The translations under genes and the position numbers were made by a program. Shown piece by piece: positions 8,909 to 17,052 of a DNA stretch of 64,000 nt. Source of the DNA: Vibrio ostreae. Its GTDB lineage: Bacteria; Pseudomonadota; Gammaproteobacteria; Enterobacterales; Vibrionaceae. The first letter of the stretch is position 1. Each line of letters begins with the position of its first letter. The notes beneath the pieces are model-generated. The model worked only from the letters and a program-made list of their open reading frames with translations, was not told the DNA's origin and made no database searches. The stretch covers positions 62,001 through 126,000 of the forward strand of contig NZ_CP076643.1 of assembly GCF_019226825.1 (NCBI RefSeq). The letters run 5' to 3'.

Positions 8909-10030
8909 TTACAGCGGGGATGGAGGCATGATCTGGCCCGTGGTCAGCGGTTCGAGATCGGTATCAGCCACTTCTTCAATAAAGTCGCCGACAACCTGTT
9001 CGACCACATCATCACGCTGGGTAAAATAGGCCAGATGGAACACGGCATCGCCTTCATTAACCAGTGGCAGAGTTTGCTGACCAATCACAATACCGCCTTT
9101 ATTAGCCTTGATTTCGACCTCTACGTTCCCCAGCGGGGAGTTGATATACGCCAGAACCTGACCTTTATCTACCCGATCGCCCAGCGACACCACAGTGCGC
9201 AGGATACCGTCTGCTTCGGCGCGCAGCCAACTGGTGGATTTGGCAATCACGGAGGTCGGCAGTTTCTTGCGGCTGGCTCGTAACATACCCACCGCCTGCA
9301 TTACCCGTTTAACGCCCACAATGCCGGCATTAATGGCAATAGGCTCAAAGCGCAGTGCTTCACCGGCTTCATAGGTCAGGACGGTAATACCGGCTTTTTC
9401 TGCCTCACTGCGCAGTGAGCCGTTACGCAGCGGCGAATCAATCACTACCGGCGTTGCAAACGCCTGTGCGATACGTAATGTTTCTTCGTTGCTTAAATCG
9501 GCACGAATCTGCGGCAGGTTGGTGCGGTGAATGGCACCAGTATGCAGATCGATGATGTAATCGCAGTTGAGAGCAACCTGAGAAAAGAACGTATGCGCCA
9601 TACGTGAGGCAAGCGAGCCTTTTTCGCTGCCCGGAAAGCAACGGTTGAGATCCCTGCGGTCCGGCAGGTAACGGGATTTATGAATAAAGCCAAACACATT
9701 GACGATCGGCACCGCTATCAGGGTGCCTTTGAGTTTTTTCGGGTCGATGGTGCTGTTGAGCTGGCGTACAATCTCAACGCCGTTGAGTTCATCGCCATGA
9801 ATGGCGGCATTCACCATCAGGACCGGACCCGGTGCGTAACCATGGATGATTTCGACCGGAATTGACAGCGGTGAATGGGTGTAAAGCTTCGCCGCTTCCA
9901 GCTCGATGACTTTTCGGCTGGCTGGGGGAATGGTCTCCCCCAGAAATTGGTAGGGTATCTGTTTTCTGTTAGCCTTTACCACGTGTTTTAGTCCTTTTAC
10001 TGGCCGCATTTTTTTCAATGAATTCGACAA
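8909..10030 (-). CDS. Succinylglutamate desuccinylase/aspartoacylase-family zinc hydrolase (M14)
   Basis: Predicted zinc-dependent amide hydrolase. The carboxypeptidase-like fold shows the zinc motif IHGDELNG and a downstream DLHTGAIHR carrying the third ligand; a small beta-barrel-like C-terminal part ([20 protein letters not shown]) follows. Length 373 aa. The ATG at 10030 overlaps the end of rimK by 62 bases; a GTG 12 codons from the rimK stop (reading [13 protein letters not shown]) is a plausible later start. It is the third gene of the rimB-rimK cluster, so its substrate may be a glutamate-extended protein or peptide made by RimK; that is inference from context. Substrate not known. Confidence 0.85.
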   Translation of the reverse strand: MSNSLKKMRPVKGLKHVVKANRKQIPYQFLGETIPPASRKVIELEAAKLYTHSPLSIPVEIIHGYAPGPVLMVNAAIHGDELNGVEIVRQLNSTIDPKKLKGTLIAVPIVNVFGFIHKSRYLPDRRDLNRCFPGSEKGSLASRMAHTFFSQVALNCDYIIDLHTGAIHRTNLPQIRADLSNEETLRIAQAFATPVVIDSPLRNGSLRSEAEKAGITVLTYEAGEALRFEPIAINAGIVGVKRVMQAVGMLRASRKKLPTSVIAKSTSWLRAEADGILRTVVSLGDRVDKGQVLAYINSPLGNVEVEIKANKGGIVIGQQTLPLVNEGDAVFHLAYFTQRDDVVEQVVGDFIEEVADTDLEPLTTGQIMPPSPL

Positions 10031-10874
10031 TCATTCCTGCGATGTCTTTTCCGGTTGCAGCTTCGATGCCTTCCAGGCCCGGCGATGAGTTGACTTCCAT
10101 CACCAATGGTCCGCGCTCAGAGCGCAGCAGATCGACACCCGCGACATTGAGCCCCATCGCTTTCGCCGCGTCAATTGCGGTTTTACGTTCGGTCGGGGTT
10201 ATCTTAATCAGTGAAGCCGTACCGCCACGATGCAGGTTAGAGCGGAATTCGCCTTCTGCGCCCTGACGTTTCATCGCTGCGATGACTTTGTCACCGATGA
10301 CGAAGCAGCGGATATCAGCACCGCCGGCTTCTTTAATGTATTCCTGTACCATGATGTTGGCTTTCAGGCCCATAAAGGCCTCGATAACGCTTTCCGCTGC
10401 TTTACGGGTTTCGGCCAGAACCACACCAATACCTTGTGTGCCTTCCAGCAGTTTGATCACCACTGGCGCGCCGCCCACCATGTCGAGCAGGTCTTTGACA
10501 TCATCCGGTTTGCTGGCAAAGCCGGTAATTGGCATACCGATGCCTTTACGGGACAGCAGCTGCATCGAGCGCAGTTTGTCGCGTGAACGGCTGATAGCCA
10601 CCGATTCGTTGACCGGATAAACCCCCATCATCTCGAACTGGCGCAGGACAGCAGTACCATAAAAGGTGACCGAGGCACCGATACGTGGAATGATGGCGTC
10701 AAAGCCGGAGAGCTGTTCACCCTTAAAGTGAATTTCCGGCTCTTGTGAATTGATATTCATATAACAACGCAGGGCATCGATCACTTTGACCTCGTGGCCG
10801 CGTTGCTTACAAGCCTCGATCAAGCGCTTAGTTGAATACAAAGACGAATTACGAGACAGAATACCAATTTTCAT
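9969..10874 (-). CDS. rimK: RimK-type alpha-L-glutamate ligase (ribosomal protein S6 modification)
   Basis: ATP-grasp enzyme that adds glutamate residues to the C-terminus of ribosomal protein S6 in E. coli and can make poly-alpha-glutamate. The 301 residues show [11 protein letters not shown], the ATP-grasp signature [16 protein letters not shown], the [20 protein letters not shown] strand and the metal site [14 protein letters not shown]. Its ATG overlaps the last base of the rimB stop codon (TAATG), so translation is coupled. The neighbours, a retropepsin-like RimB and an M14 hydrolase, make a modification and trimming set. Start at 10874 matches the family start MKIGILSRN. Confidence 0.95.
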   Translation of the reverse strand: MKIGILSRNSSLYSTKRLIEACKQRGHEVKVIDALRCYMNINSQEPEIHFKGEQLSGFDAIIPRIGASVTFYGTAVLRQFEMMGVYPVNESVAISRSRDKLRSMQLLSRKGIGMPITGFASKPDDVKDLLDMVGGAPVVIKLLEGTQGIGVVLAETRKAAESVIEAFMGLKANIMVQEYIKEAGGADIRCFVIGDKVIAAMKRQGAEGEFRSNLHRGGTASLIKITPTERKTAIDAAKAMGLNVAGVDLLRSERGPLVMEVNSSPGLEGIEAATGKDIAGMIVEFIEKNAASKRTKTRGKG

Positions 10875-11314
10875 TATTTACACTCCTCGAAAGGGATCAA
10901 AAACGATGCTGTAGGATCGACAATGATTCTGTGGTGCATTGCGGTGCGCCCCAGCAGCATACGGAAAGCCATGTTTTCACGGTTGGTCAGGGTAATTTCT
11001 GCCGGCCAGGTTTGTCCGCCCAGACAGATCTCAGACTGAACCACATAGCGGGTTTCTTCATGGCCTCCTGAGTCACGTACCGTGCGCTCATCGACCACTT
11101 TAGCTTCACACACGACGACGTCGGCGTCATTATGTTGGATTGGGTGCATCCAGAAACGAACCCAAAGTTCATCTTGGTTACGAAAGCTCTCGATCTTAAA
11201 TGCATGTAAGCAAGATGTTCGGGCTCCGGTATCGATCTTTGCGTTAATTTTATCAATGCCTAAAGCTGGAAGGCTGAGAGTTTCTCGCCATCCGACAATC
11301 ATTTTTTCTTTCAT
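10874..11314 (-). CDS. RimB-like retropepsin/ATP-dependent zinc protease family protein (DUF785)
   Basis: Small aspartic-protease-fold protein of 146 residues, partner of RimK in many gammaproteobacteria; in Pseudomonas RimB trims the glutamate tails. The active-site-like motif [14 protein letters not shown] (residues ~25-38) and [16 protein letters not shown] near the C-terminus are characteristic. It is first in the minus-strand cluster rimB-rimK-M14 and overlaps rimK by one base. ATG at 11314 is followed by a second ATG four codons later (MIVGWRE); the ribosome site is weak for both, so the exact start is uncertain. Confidence 0.85.
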   Translation of the reverse strand: MKEKMIVGWRETLSLPALGIDKINAKIDTGARTSCLHAFKIESFRNQDELWVRFWMHPIQHNDADVVVCEAKVVDERTVRDSGGHEETRYVVQSEICLGGQTWPAEITLTNRENMAFRMLLGRTAMHHRIIVDPTASFLIPFEECK

Positions 11315-11638
11315 TGCAGTTCATTATTTGGAGAATTTCAGACACGGATCTGGCCATCAGACGTAAGAGTCGAACGTAAAGCCGCATCCCCGATACCACA
11401 TCATAATGGCGTTATCGCTTGAATAGAGTTTGGTGATTAACTCAGGGAACTTCAAGGAGGCGAACTCTATCAGTGATTAATCAATATTAGCTAACGAATA
11501 AAATTTTCCGTATCGACAAAAAATATTAATAACTTATTTGTGAGCTGCCACGCAAGAAAGTCGCTGTGTGCCGGCCAATAAGCCTGTGGGCAGGGAGAAG
11601 GAAAAGCAGCCGGGACGCGATGTCCCGGCTGAGGGGGA
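11315..11638. other. Gap between rimB and pepD, no gene seen
   Basis: This 324-base stretch must carry the minus-strand promoter of the rimB cluster and the pepD terminator. No convincing ORF was found. It holds an inverted pair ATAGAGTT (11423-11430) / AACTCTAT (11463-11470), and a direct repeat GTGATTAA near 11433 and 11473; their role is unknown. Confidence 0.5.
11600..11632 (-). terminator. Terminator of pepD (minus strand)
   Basis: Perfect 9-bp stem AGCCGGGAC / GTCCCGGCT at 11608-11630, just after the pepD stop; on the minus strand it is followed by GCTTTTCC, a weak T-rich tail. Confidence 0.65.
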
Positions 11639-13129
11639 TCAGTCTTTGGCCGGAATGTTTTCCAGCAGGGCGACCATTTGTTGCCAGAACAGACCCACGG
11701 TATCTATCTTGACCTTTTCGTCCGGGGAGTGAGGAAATTTAATCGTCGGACCGAAAGAGACCATGTCCATGTCCGGATACGGCTTTTTAAACAGACCGCA
11801 TTCCAGGCCGGCATGAATGACCATGATGTTGGGCTTATGGCCGTAGATGCCTTGATACATATCGCGGAAAATCTGCATGATTTCTGAGTCCGCATCCGGC
11901 TTCCAGCCCGGGTAAGCGCCTGAGAACGTGATCTCAGCACCGGCCAGTTCAGCGACGGAAGCCAGCATGCCTTCCGTCTGGCTGCGGCCGGAATCGATGA
12001 GGGAGCGAATCAGGCACAATACCTTGATCGTATCCTGTTCTGAGGTAATCACACCGAGATTGAGAGAGGTTTCCACGACACCTTCAATTTCATCACTCAT
12101 GCGCATCACGCCGTTCGGGCAGGCATTGAGTGCGGCGATCAGGCGCTGTTGATCGGCCAGTATCAGCACTTCTGCCTGGCTGTCGGATGCTTGGTTATAG
12201 CCAACCAGATTGGTTTCGATTCGGCCCAGCTCGCTTTGCAGCAGTGCGATATACGCCTGGAACAAACTATCAAGTTTATCCTGGTTGGTGGCCGGCACCG
12301 CCAGTGTCACAAACGCTTCACGCGGAATGGCGTTACGCAGGCTGCCGCCACGAAATTCAATCAAGCGCAGGTCCAGCTCAGCGGCGTGAGCGGCAAGAAA
12401 ACGCGCCAGCAGCTTGTTGGCATTGCCGCGTCCGGTATGGATATCGACACCGGAGTGACCGCCTTTCAGACCTTTCAGGATCAGTTGACGAGTGACGTAA
12501 CCGGCCGGTTGTGCCTCACGGCGGATGTTAAACGTCAGCGCTGCATCTACGCCACCGGCACAACCCATGTAAACTTCGCCTTCCTGCTCGGAGTCGGTGT
12601 TGAGCAGGATATCGCCTTCCAGCCAGCCGGCTTCAAGGCCGAAAGCCCCGCTCATACCGGCTTCTTCATCGATGGTCAGCAGGACTTGCAGTGGTCCGTG
12701 TTTGATCTCATCGGATGCCAGCACCGCCAGACAGGTTGCCATGCCAATGCCGTTATCGGCACCTAATGTGGTGCCTTTCGCTGTCACCCACTCACCATCA
12801 ATGTACGGCTGGATAGGATCGCGGAGGAAGTCATGATCGGTGTCTTCATTCTTTTGCGGCACCATATCGATATGAGCCTGCAGCACGACCGCTTTCTTAT
12901 GCTCCATGCCCTGAGTGGCCGGTTTCTTGATAAACACGTTACCGGTCGGATCACGACGGACTGCCAAACCCTGATCTTCAGCCCAGCGGATGATAGCTTG
13001 GGCTAACGCTTCTTCATGTTTAGACGGATGAGGGATCGAACAGATCATATCGAAAAACTGCCAGACAGGCGCAGGTGATAATTTACTGATTTCAGAATGG
13101 AACTCAGACACAGTTAACTCCTTTTGCAT
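11639..13129 (-). CDS. pepD: Aminoacyl-histidine dipeptidase (M20 family peptidase D)
   Basis: Cytosolic di-zinc dipeptidase (beta-alanyl-histidine and other Xaa-His dipeptides) used in peptide recycling. The 496-residue protein shows the family start LSPAPVWQFFDMICSIPHPS, zinc ligands in LQAHIDMVPQ, GADNGIGMA and TIDEEAGM (catalytic Glu pair), GHSGVDIHTGRGNA in the lid region and the C-terminal ligand IHAGLECGLF. All key residues are present and length is normal. It is monocistronic: a terminator follows and the upstream region to 13400 holds no other minus-strand gene. Start at 13129 has an AAAGGAG site. Confidence 0.96.
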   Translation of the reverse strand: MQKELTVSEFHSEISKLSPAPVWQFFDMICSIPHPSKHEEALAQAIIRWAEDQGLAVRRDPTGNVFIKKPATQGMEHKKAVVLQAHIDMVPQKNEDTDHDFLRDPIQPYIDGEWVTAKGTTLGADNGIGMATCLAVLASDEIKHGPLQVLLTIDEEAGMSGAFGLEAGWLEGDILLNTDSEQEGEVYMGCAGGVDAALTFNIRREAQPAGYVTRQLILKGLKGGHSGVDIHTGRGNANKLLARFLAAHAAELDLRLIEFRGGSLRNAIPREAFVTLAVPATNQDKLDSLFQAYIALLQSELGRIETNLVGYNQASDSQAEVLILADQQRLIAALNACPNGVMRMSDEIEGVVETSLNLGVITSEQDTIKVLCLIRSLIDSGRSQTEGMLASVAELAGAEITFSGAYPGWKPDADSEIMQIFRDMYQGIYGHKPNIMVIHAGLECGLFKKPYPDMDMVSFGPTIKFPHSPDEKVKIDTVGLFWQQMVALLENIPAKD

Positions 13130-13419
13130 AACATTTCCCGAATTTTTACTGGTTATTTTTTAATTTCCGGAGAAATTAACTGATATCGGGCTGTGACATG
13201 GTGAATCTACACAAGAGCATATCACTATGCGCAGAGAGGGTGTAGTGCTATTCATTACCGTATACATTCCGGTTAGCACAGTCGTGTTTGCTGCGCTGTA
13301 ATCTGAATCACACTATAAGCAACTCATTGCTTTCATGAAGTGATTTTTTAGCATTCAGACTGATTGTCTTGTAATTTAATTACCAAAAAATTCAAATTAA
13401 AGTCACTTTGTGTGATTTA

Positions 13420-13435
13420 TGTGATTTTTGTCACC
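13420..13435 (+). promoter_or_regulatory. CRP-like binding site
   Basis: TGTGA-N6-TCACC, differing from the CRP consensus TGTGA-N6-TCACA at one position, with an AT-rich flank. A second partial site (TCAC...TGTGA) lies just upstream at 13403-13415. Its centre is about 50 bases before the predicted start of the short transcript. It could also serve the divergent pepD promoter region. Confidence 0.55.
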
Positions 13436-13442
13436 CTGTGTA

Positions 13443-13470
13443 TTGTAATAAAATTTCTTGGTGGTATATT
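13443..13470 (+). promoter_or_regulatory. Putative sigma-70 promoter of a short transcript
   Basis: TTGTAA (13443-13448), 16-base spacer, TATATT (13465-13470). Immediately downstream are a perfect small hairpin (CTTCG-CAAG-CGAAG) and, 280 bases on, a strong terminator in the same direction. Confidence 0.45.
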
Positions 13471-13580
13471 TATAACCACTTCGCAAGCGAAGCAAAAATG
13501 CTCAAAGGATGAGTCCGATTTATCGCCTCCAGGGAACCGAGAAATCAAAACACAATGTTTGGTTTATAAAGGTGATAGTA

Positions 13581-13670
13581 ATGAGTAAAGGTTTATCGTC
13601 TGTAAAGTTCTGGCAAAAACGTGCTGTATTTACCGGGAACTTTGCATATCCGGCAAGTTTTGGTTATTGA
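13581..13670 (+). CDS. Possible 29-residue small protein in a short transcript
   Basis: ATG at 13581 has an AGGTGA ribosome site seven to eight bases upstream and opens a 29-codon frame: MSKGLSSVKFWQKRAVFTGN, then eight more aromatic/small residues (AYPASFGY plus one preceding F), stop at 13670. It is basic and aromatic-rich, without a signal peptide or membrane helix. I do not recognise it. It lies between a CRP-like site with promoter and a strong plus-strand terminator, so the transcript is better supported than the peptide; the RNA might instead be a regulatory sRNA or a leader. Confidence 0.35.
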   Translation: MSKGLSSVKFWQKRAVFTGNFAYPASFGY

Positions 13671-13750
13671 GATCAAACTTGCTTCCTGAACAGTTTTGTT
13701 CACCCCTAAATTGGAATTTATTTTTAATCAATTTGATTAATAGAATTCTC

Positions 13751-13780
13751 CGCCACCTGAGTTCAGGTGGCGTTTTTTTT
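13751..13780 (+). terminator. Strong plus-strand intrinsic terminator
   Basis: CGCCACCTGA-GT-TCAGGTGGCG (10-bp perfect stem) followed by eight T residues. No recognised plus-strand gene ends here, so it implies a short transcript from the preceding 300-400 bases. On the minus strand no T run follows, so it does not fit the mocR end. Confidence 0.85.
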
Positions 13781-13866
13781 GCCTGTTGATCCGGTTTGTT
13801 ATCGCGCCTGGGATGACTGAGGATCCAGCCGGACCAGGGGAAAAGGTGTGATGCGGGAGGTGGGGA

Positions 13867-15645
13867 TCAGGAGGCGATGCGCGCTTCACCGATAAAATAG
13901 CCCTGTTCATCAAAGCGTTTGATCTCACCGTTTTCCTGCACAATAGTGATATAGCGGATATCGGAAAACTGCCAGTTACGCCACTGGTAGACAAATTTGT
14001 GATTCTCAACCCACCAGTAGCCTTCATCCATATCATTCGGCCGTTCTGAAATACCCAGCAGCTTACCGTCCGCCTGCAGAGTAATACGATAAGGAATATT
14101 GAAGCAGTCTTTCGTCAGCAGGGTCTGATTGGTCAGTGCGGCCCGGATTTGCGCGCTATCAAGTGGTGCGCTGGCACAATCCTCAATACGTGGGATCGGC
14201 AGAATCTGTTTGGCAATCGCGGCCAGCTGTTTGATGCCTTCGCGGATGTTCTCACAACGGATCGACTGAAAGCTGAGACGAAAGCTGTTGTTTTTATGAT
14301 CGCAACTAAAGTATTTGGCCCCGTTATTGATCAGGATGCCGTGTTCTTGTGCCAGTTGCTCAAAACGTTCGGCATCGAAACCCTGCTTGTACTCTACCCA
14401 GAATGCGGTCCCGGCCAGTGACGGGATCGCGCCGGATTGCGGGAAGTAGTAATTCATCGCTTTTTCCATCGTCAGCCATTTGTCGCGATAGCGTTTGAGC
14501 AGTTTTTGCGCCAGCACGTCGTAATACCCCAGACTGAGAAACAGCGCCAGTGTCTGGCAGTTACTTTTCGGAGGCAGACTGTGGGTACGTACCTGCAGCG
14601 ATTTTATCTGTGCGATCAGCGGCGCTGCTGCGACAATAAAGCCAATCCGCAGCCCGGGGGCAATGCTGGACGTAAAACTGGAAATATAGATGATGCGTTC
14701 GCTCTGATACTCGCAGCGCAGCGGCGGACAACTGTGTTCCATGAAGTTAATGTCATGCTCGAAGTCATCTTCAATCACCAGAAAATCATGCTGCTCAGCG
14801 TAACTCATCAAAGCCTTGCGTCGCTCGGTGGACATGCGCACCGTAGTTGGAAACTGGTTGCTCGGCGTGGTGTACACCACATCGGCAGAGCTGAGGCGTT
14901 CATCGATCACCATGCCGTTGCGATCGACTTCGATCGGCATAACCCGGGCACGCCGTGCCTGAAACTGATGCAGGGCTTCCGGGTAGCCCGGATTTTCCAT
15001 GGCGACACAACTGCGTTTAGACACCAGCAGTTTGGACAGGAAATAGAGGCTGTTCTGGCTGCCGAGTGTGATGGCGATGTTTTCCTTGCCGACAAAGATC
15101 CCACGCTTGGTGAGTACCCGGGTGCGGATCTGTTCGATCAGTTCATGGTAATCATGATCGTCCGAGGTCCAGCTGCGATGGTTGCTTTTATTGAGTGATT
15201 GAATACTGCATTTGCGCCATTCCGAAACCGGAAACAGATCCTCATCCACCATGCCGCTGACAAACAGGTAAGGATACTGGTTGAGGTTTTTCACTGCGAT
15301 GTCTGAGACGGTATGCTCGGCATTGAGATAGTTGACCCAGTTGAGGCTTTGGCTGGCGGGGTGCTGTTGCTGCTCGCCGGATGGCACTTGCAGTTCTAGT
15401 TGCGGGTTGACGTAGTAGCCCTTGCGCTCAATCGGGACCAGAACGCCTTCTTCCGCTAACTGTTCATACACGCGCAATATGGTGTTACGAGAGACTTTTA
15501 GCTGCTCTGCCAGACGGCGTGACGACATGATACTGGTATTTTTGGGGACAAAGCCGGCAAAGATGGCTTTGGCTATGTCACCTTTGATTTGATCCTGCAG
15601 GGTTCGCGAATCTTGTGGGTCGATATGGATAAATTGGTACAGCAT
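13867..15645 (-). CDS. MocR-family (GntR-HTH plus aminotransferase-like) regulator with extra C-terminal domain
   Basis: Predicted regulator of the adjacent gabD-gabT and TRAP genes. The N-terminal winged helix (SSRRLAEQLKVSRNTILRVY) is followed by an aminotransferase-I-like domain (about residues 110-475) and about 100 further residues rich in Trp, Tyr and Gly (DGKLLGISERP, DEGYWWVENHKFVYQWRNW) that ordinary MocR proteins of ~470-500 aa lack. In the aminotransferase domain the PLP-lysine motif (usually SFSKT) reads SFTSS, with Ser at position ~326, and the EDDY tyrosine is Phe (EDDFEHD). Start at 15645 is chosen for its AGGAAA site; the frame is open to 15714. It follows gabT on the same strand. 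Confidence 0.85.
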   Translation of the reverse strand: MLYQFIHIDPQDSRTLQDQIKGDIAKAIFAGFVPKNTSIMSSRRLAEQLKVSRNTILRVYEQLAEEGVLVPIERKGYYVNPQLELQVPSGEQQQHPASQSLNWVNYLNAEHTVSDIAVKNLNQYPYLFVSGMVDEDLFPVSEWRKCSIQSLNKSNHRSWTSDDHDYHELIEQIRTRVLTKRGIFVGKENIAITLGSQNSLYFLSKLLVSKRSCVAMENPGYPEALHQFQARRARVMPIEVDRNGMVIDERLSSADVVYTTPSNQFPTTVRMSTERRKALMSYAEQHDFLVIEDDFEHDINFMEHSCPPLRCEYQSERIIYISSFTSSIAPGLRIGFIVAAAPLIAQIKSLQVRTHSLPPKSNCQTLALFLSLGYYDVLAQKLLKRYRDKWLTMEKAMNYYFPQSGAIPSLAGTAFWVEYKQGFDAERFEQLAQEHGILINNGAKYFSCDHKNNSFRLSFQSIRCENIREGIKQLAAIAKQILPIPRIEDCASAPLDSAQIRAALTNQTLLTKDCFNIPYRITLQADGKLLGISERPNDMDEGYWWVENHKFVYQWRNWQFSDIRYITIVQENGEIKRFDEQGYFIGEARIAS

Positions 15646-15702
15646 AGCTTTCCTGCTTATCAAAGAGTCGAATCCGTTCAGAATCAACGACAGCGGGAGA
15701 GA

Positions 15703-15731
15703 AAAGATGTGCATTGCTGCACATCTTTTTT
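15703..15731. terminator. Hairpin between gabT and the mocR gene
   Basis: AAGATGTGCA-TTGC-TGCACATCTT, a perfect 10-bp stem with T runs on both sides. On the minus strand it lies right after gabT and may reduce read-through into the regulator gene. Confidence 0.7.
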
Positions 15732-15747
15732 AAAGCATCGTTGAAGC

Positions 15748-17019
15748 TCAGATTAACGACTGAAGTTCCTTGGTGATGATCTCCAGGCCTTTGGTGATCA
15801 GCTCCGGCTCGATAGTCAGTGGTGGCAGGAAACGAATCACGTTACCTTTCACACCACATGAGAGCAGGATCACGCCCTGATGATGACACTTTAATACCAG
15901 TTGTTTGGTCAGATCTGCAAGTGGTTGTTTTGTTTCAGGATCGTTTAGCTCAATTGCGATCATCGCGCCGACCTGACGAATATCTCCGATTTGTGGGATC
16001 GTTTTCTGCATCTCGAGCAAACTTTCTTTAAATTGTAGGCCGACATGCTGGGCTTTTTCACACAAATTCTCATCTTTAATGATGCCAATCACTTCCAGTG
16101 CTGCGCGACAAGCCAGTGGTGAACCCGCGTAAGTACCGCCGATACCGCCCGGAGTGGCAGAATCCATGATGTCGGCTTTACCGACCACACCTGACAGCGG
16201 GAAGCCGCCAGCGATGCCTTTCGCCATGGTAATAAGGTCTGGTTTCGCATCATAGTATTCACACGCAAACACTTTACCGGTACGGGCAAAGCCAGTCTGG
16301 ATCTCATCACAGATCATCACGATGCCATGTTTATCACACAGTTCGCGAATCGCGCTGACCCAAGAGTTCGGTGCCTGGTAGAAACCACCTTCACCCTGAA
16401 TCGGTTCAAAGATGATGGCTGCCACGCGTGACGGCTCGATGTCACACGCGAACAGATCGTTAAGCGCGCTCAGGCTCTGCTCTTCACTGATACCGTGGTA
16501 AGCATTTGGGTATGGTACGTGGAAGATGTCACCTGGGAACGGACCAAAGCCGATTTTGTAAGGTGCAACTTTACCGGTCAGACCCATACACATGTTGGTG
16601 CGGCCGTGGAAGCCACCTTTAAACGCGATAACACCGCTGCGGCCGGTGTGGGCGCGGGCAAATTTAACCGCGTTTTCTACCGCTTCGGCACCGGTAGTCA
16701 CAAATGCGGCTTTCTTGTCGAAGTCACCCGGAGCGATCTCGACCACTTTTTCTGCCAGTTCAACGAAGCTGGTGTAAGGGGTCACCATAGAACAGGTGTG
16801 GCTGAAGTTATCCAGTTGGTCTTTCACTGCTGCGACGATGCGTGGGTGTGAATGACCGGTGTTGTTGACCGCGATACCCGCTGCAAAGTCAATGTACTGG
16901 TTACCTTCAATGTCAGTGATCAAGGCATTTTCCGCTTTCGCTGCATAAATTGGGGCCAGGTTCGCCATGCCTTTTGCAACGACTTTTTCCTTGCGATTTT
17001 GCCATTCCGAGTTTGTCAT
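15748..17019 (-). CDS. gabT: 4-aminobutyrate (or other omega-amino acid) aminotransferase
   Basis: Class III PLP aminotransferase moving the amino group of GABA to 2-oxoglutarate to give succinate semialdehyde and glutamate. The 423 residues show the start MTNSEWQNRK, the PLP phosphate-binding TTGAEAVENAVKFARAHTG, the cofactor Asp in MICDEIQTGFARTG and the Schiff-base lysine in TMAKGIAGGFPLSG, followed by GTYAGSPLACRAAL. Length and motifs match GabT. It is 33 bases from gabD in the same orientation; together they form the two-step GABA-to-succinate pathway. Substrate specificity among omega-amino acids cannot be fixed by reading. Confidence 0.93.
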   Translation of the reverse strand: MTNSEWQNRKEKVVAKGMANLAPIYAAKAENALITDIEGNQYIDFAAGIAVNNTGHSHPRIVAAVKDQLDNFSHTCSMVTPYTSFVELAEKVVEIAPGDFDKKAAFVTTGAEAVENAVKFARAHTGRSGVIAFKGGFHGRTNMCMGLTGKVAPYKIGFGPFPGDIFHVPYPNAYHGISEEQSLSALNDLFACDIEPSRVAAIIFEPIQGEGGFYQAPNSWVSAIRELCDKHGIVMICDEIQTGFARTGKVFACEYYDAKPDLITMAKGIAGGFPLSGVVGKADIMDSATPGGIGGTYAGSPLACRAALEVIGIIKDENLCEKAQHVGLQFKESLLEMQKTIPQIGDIRQVGAMIAIELNDPETKQPLADLTKQLVLKCHHQGVILLSCGVKGNVIRFLPPLTIEPELITKGLEIITKELQSLI

Positions 17020-17052
17020 AATGAGGTGTCCTTTTCGTGATTCAGGAGAGGC

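Noticed and set aside
13500..13560. GGATGAGTCC ... GAAATC resembling part of a hammerhead ribozyme core
   Set aside because: The obligatory CUGANGA core and helix pairing are not present in the right order.
13364..13588. 74-codon plus-strand frame (TTG start) with a hydrophobic N-terminal half
   Set aside because: No ribosome site, non-ATG start, and it runs through the predicted CRP site, promoter and leader hairpin; AT-rich DNA gives such frames by chance.
14437..15198. 253-codon plus-strand frame inside the mocR gene
   Set aside because: Antisense shadow of a clearly conserved regulator; no known motif.
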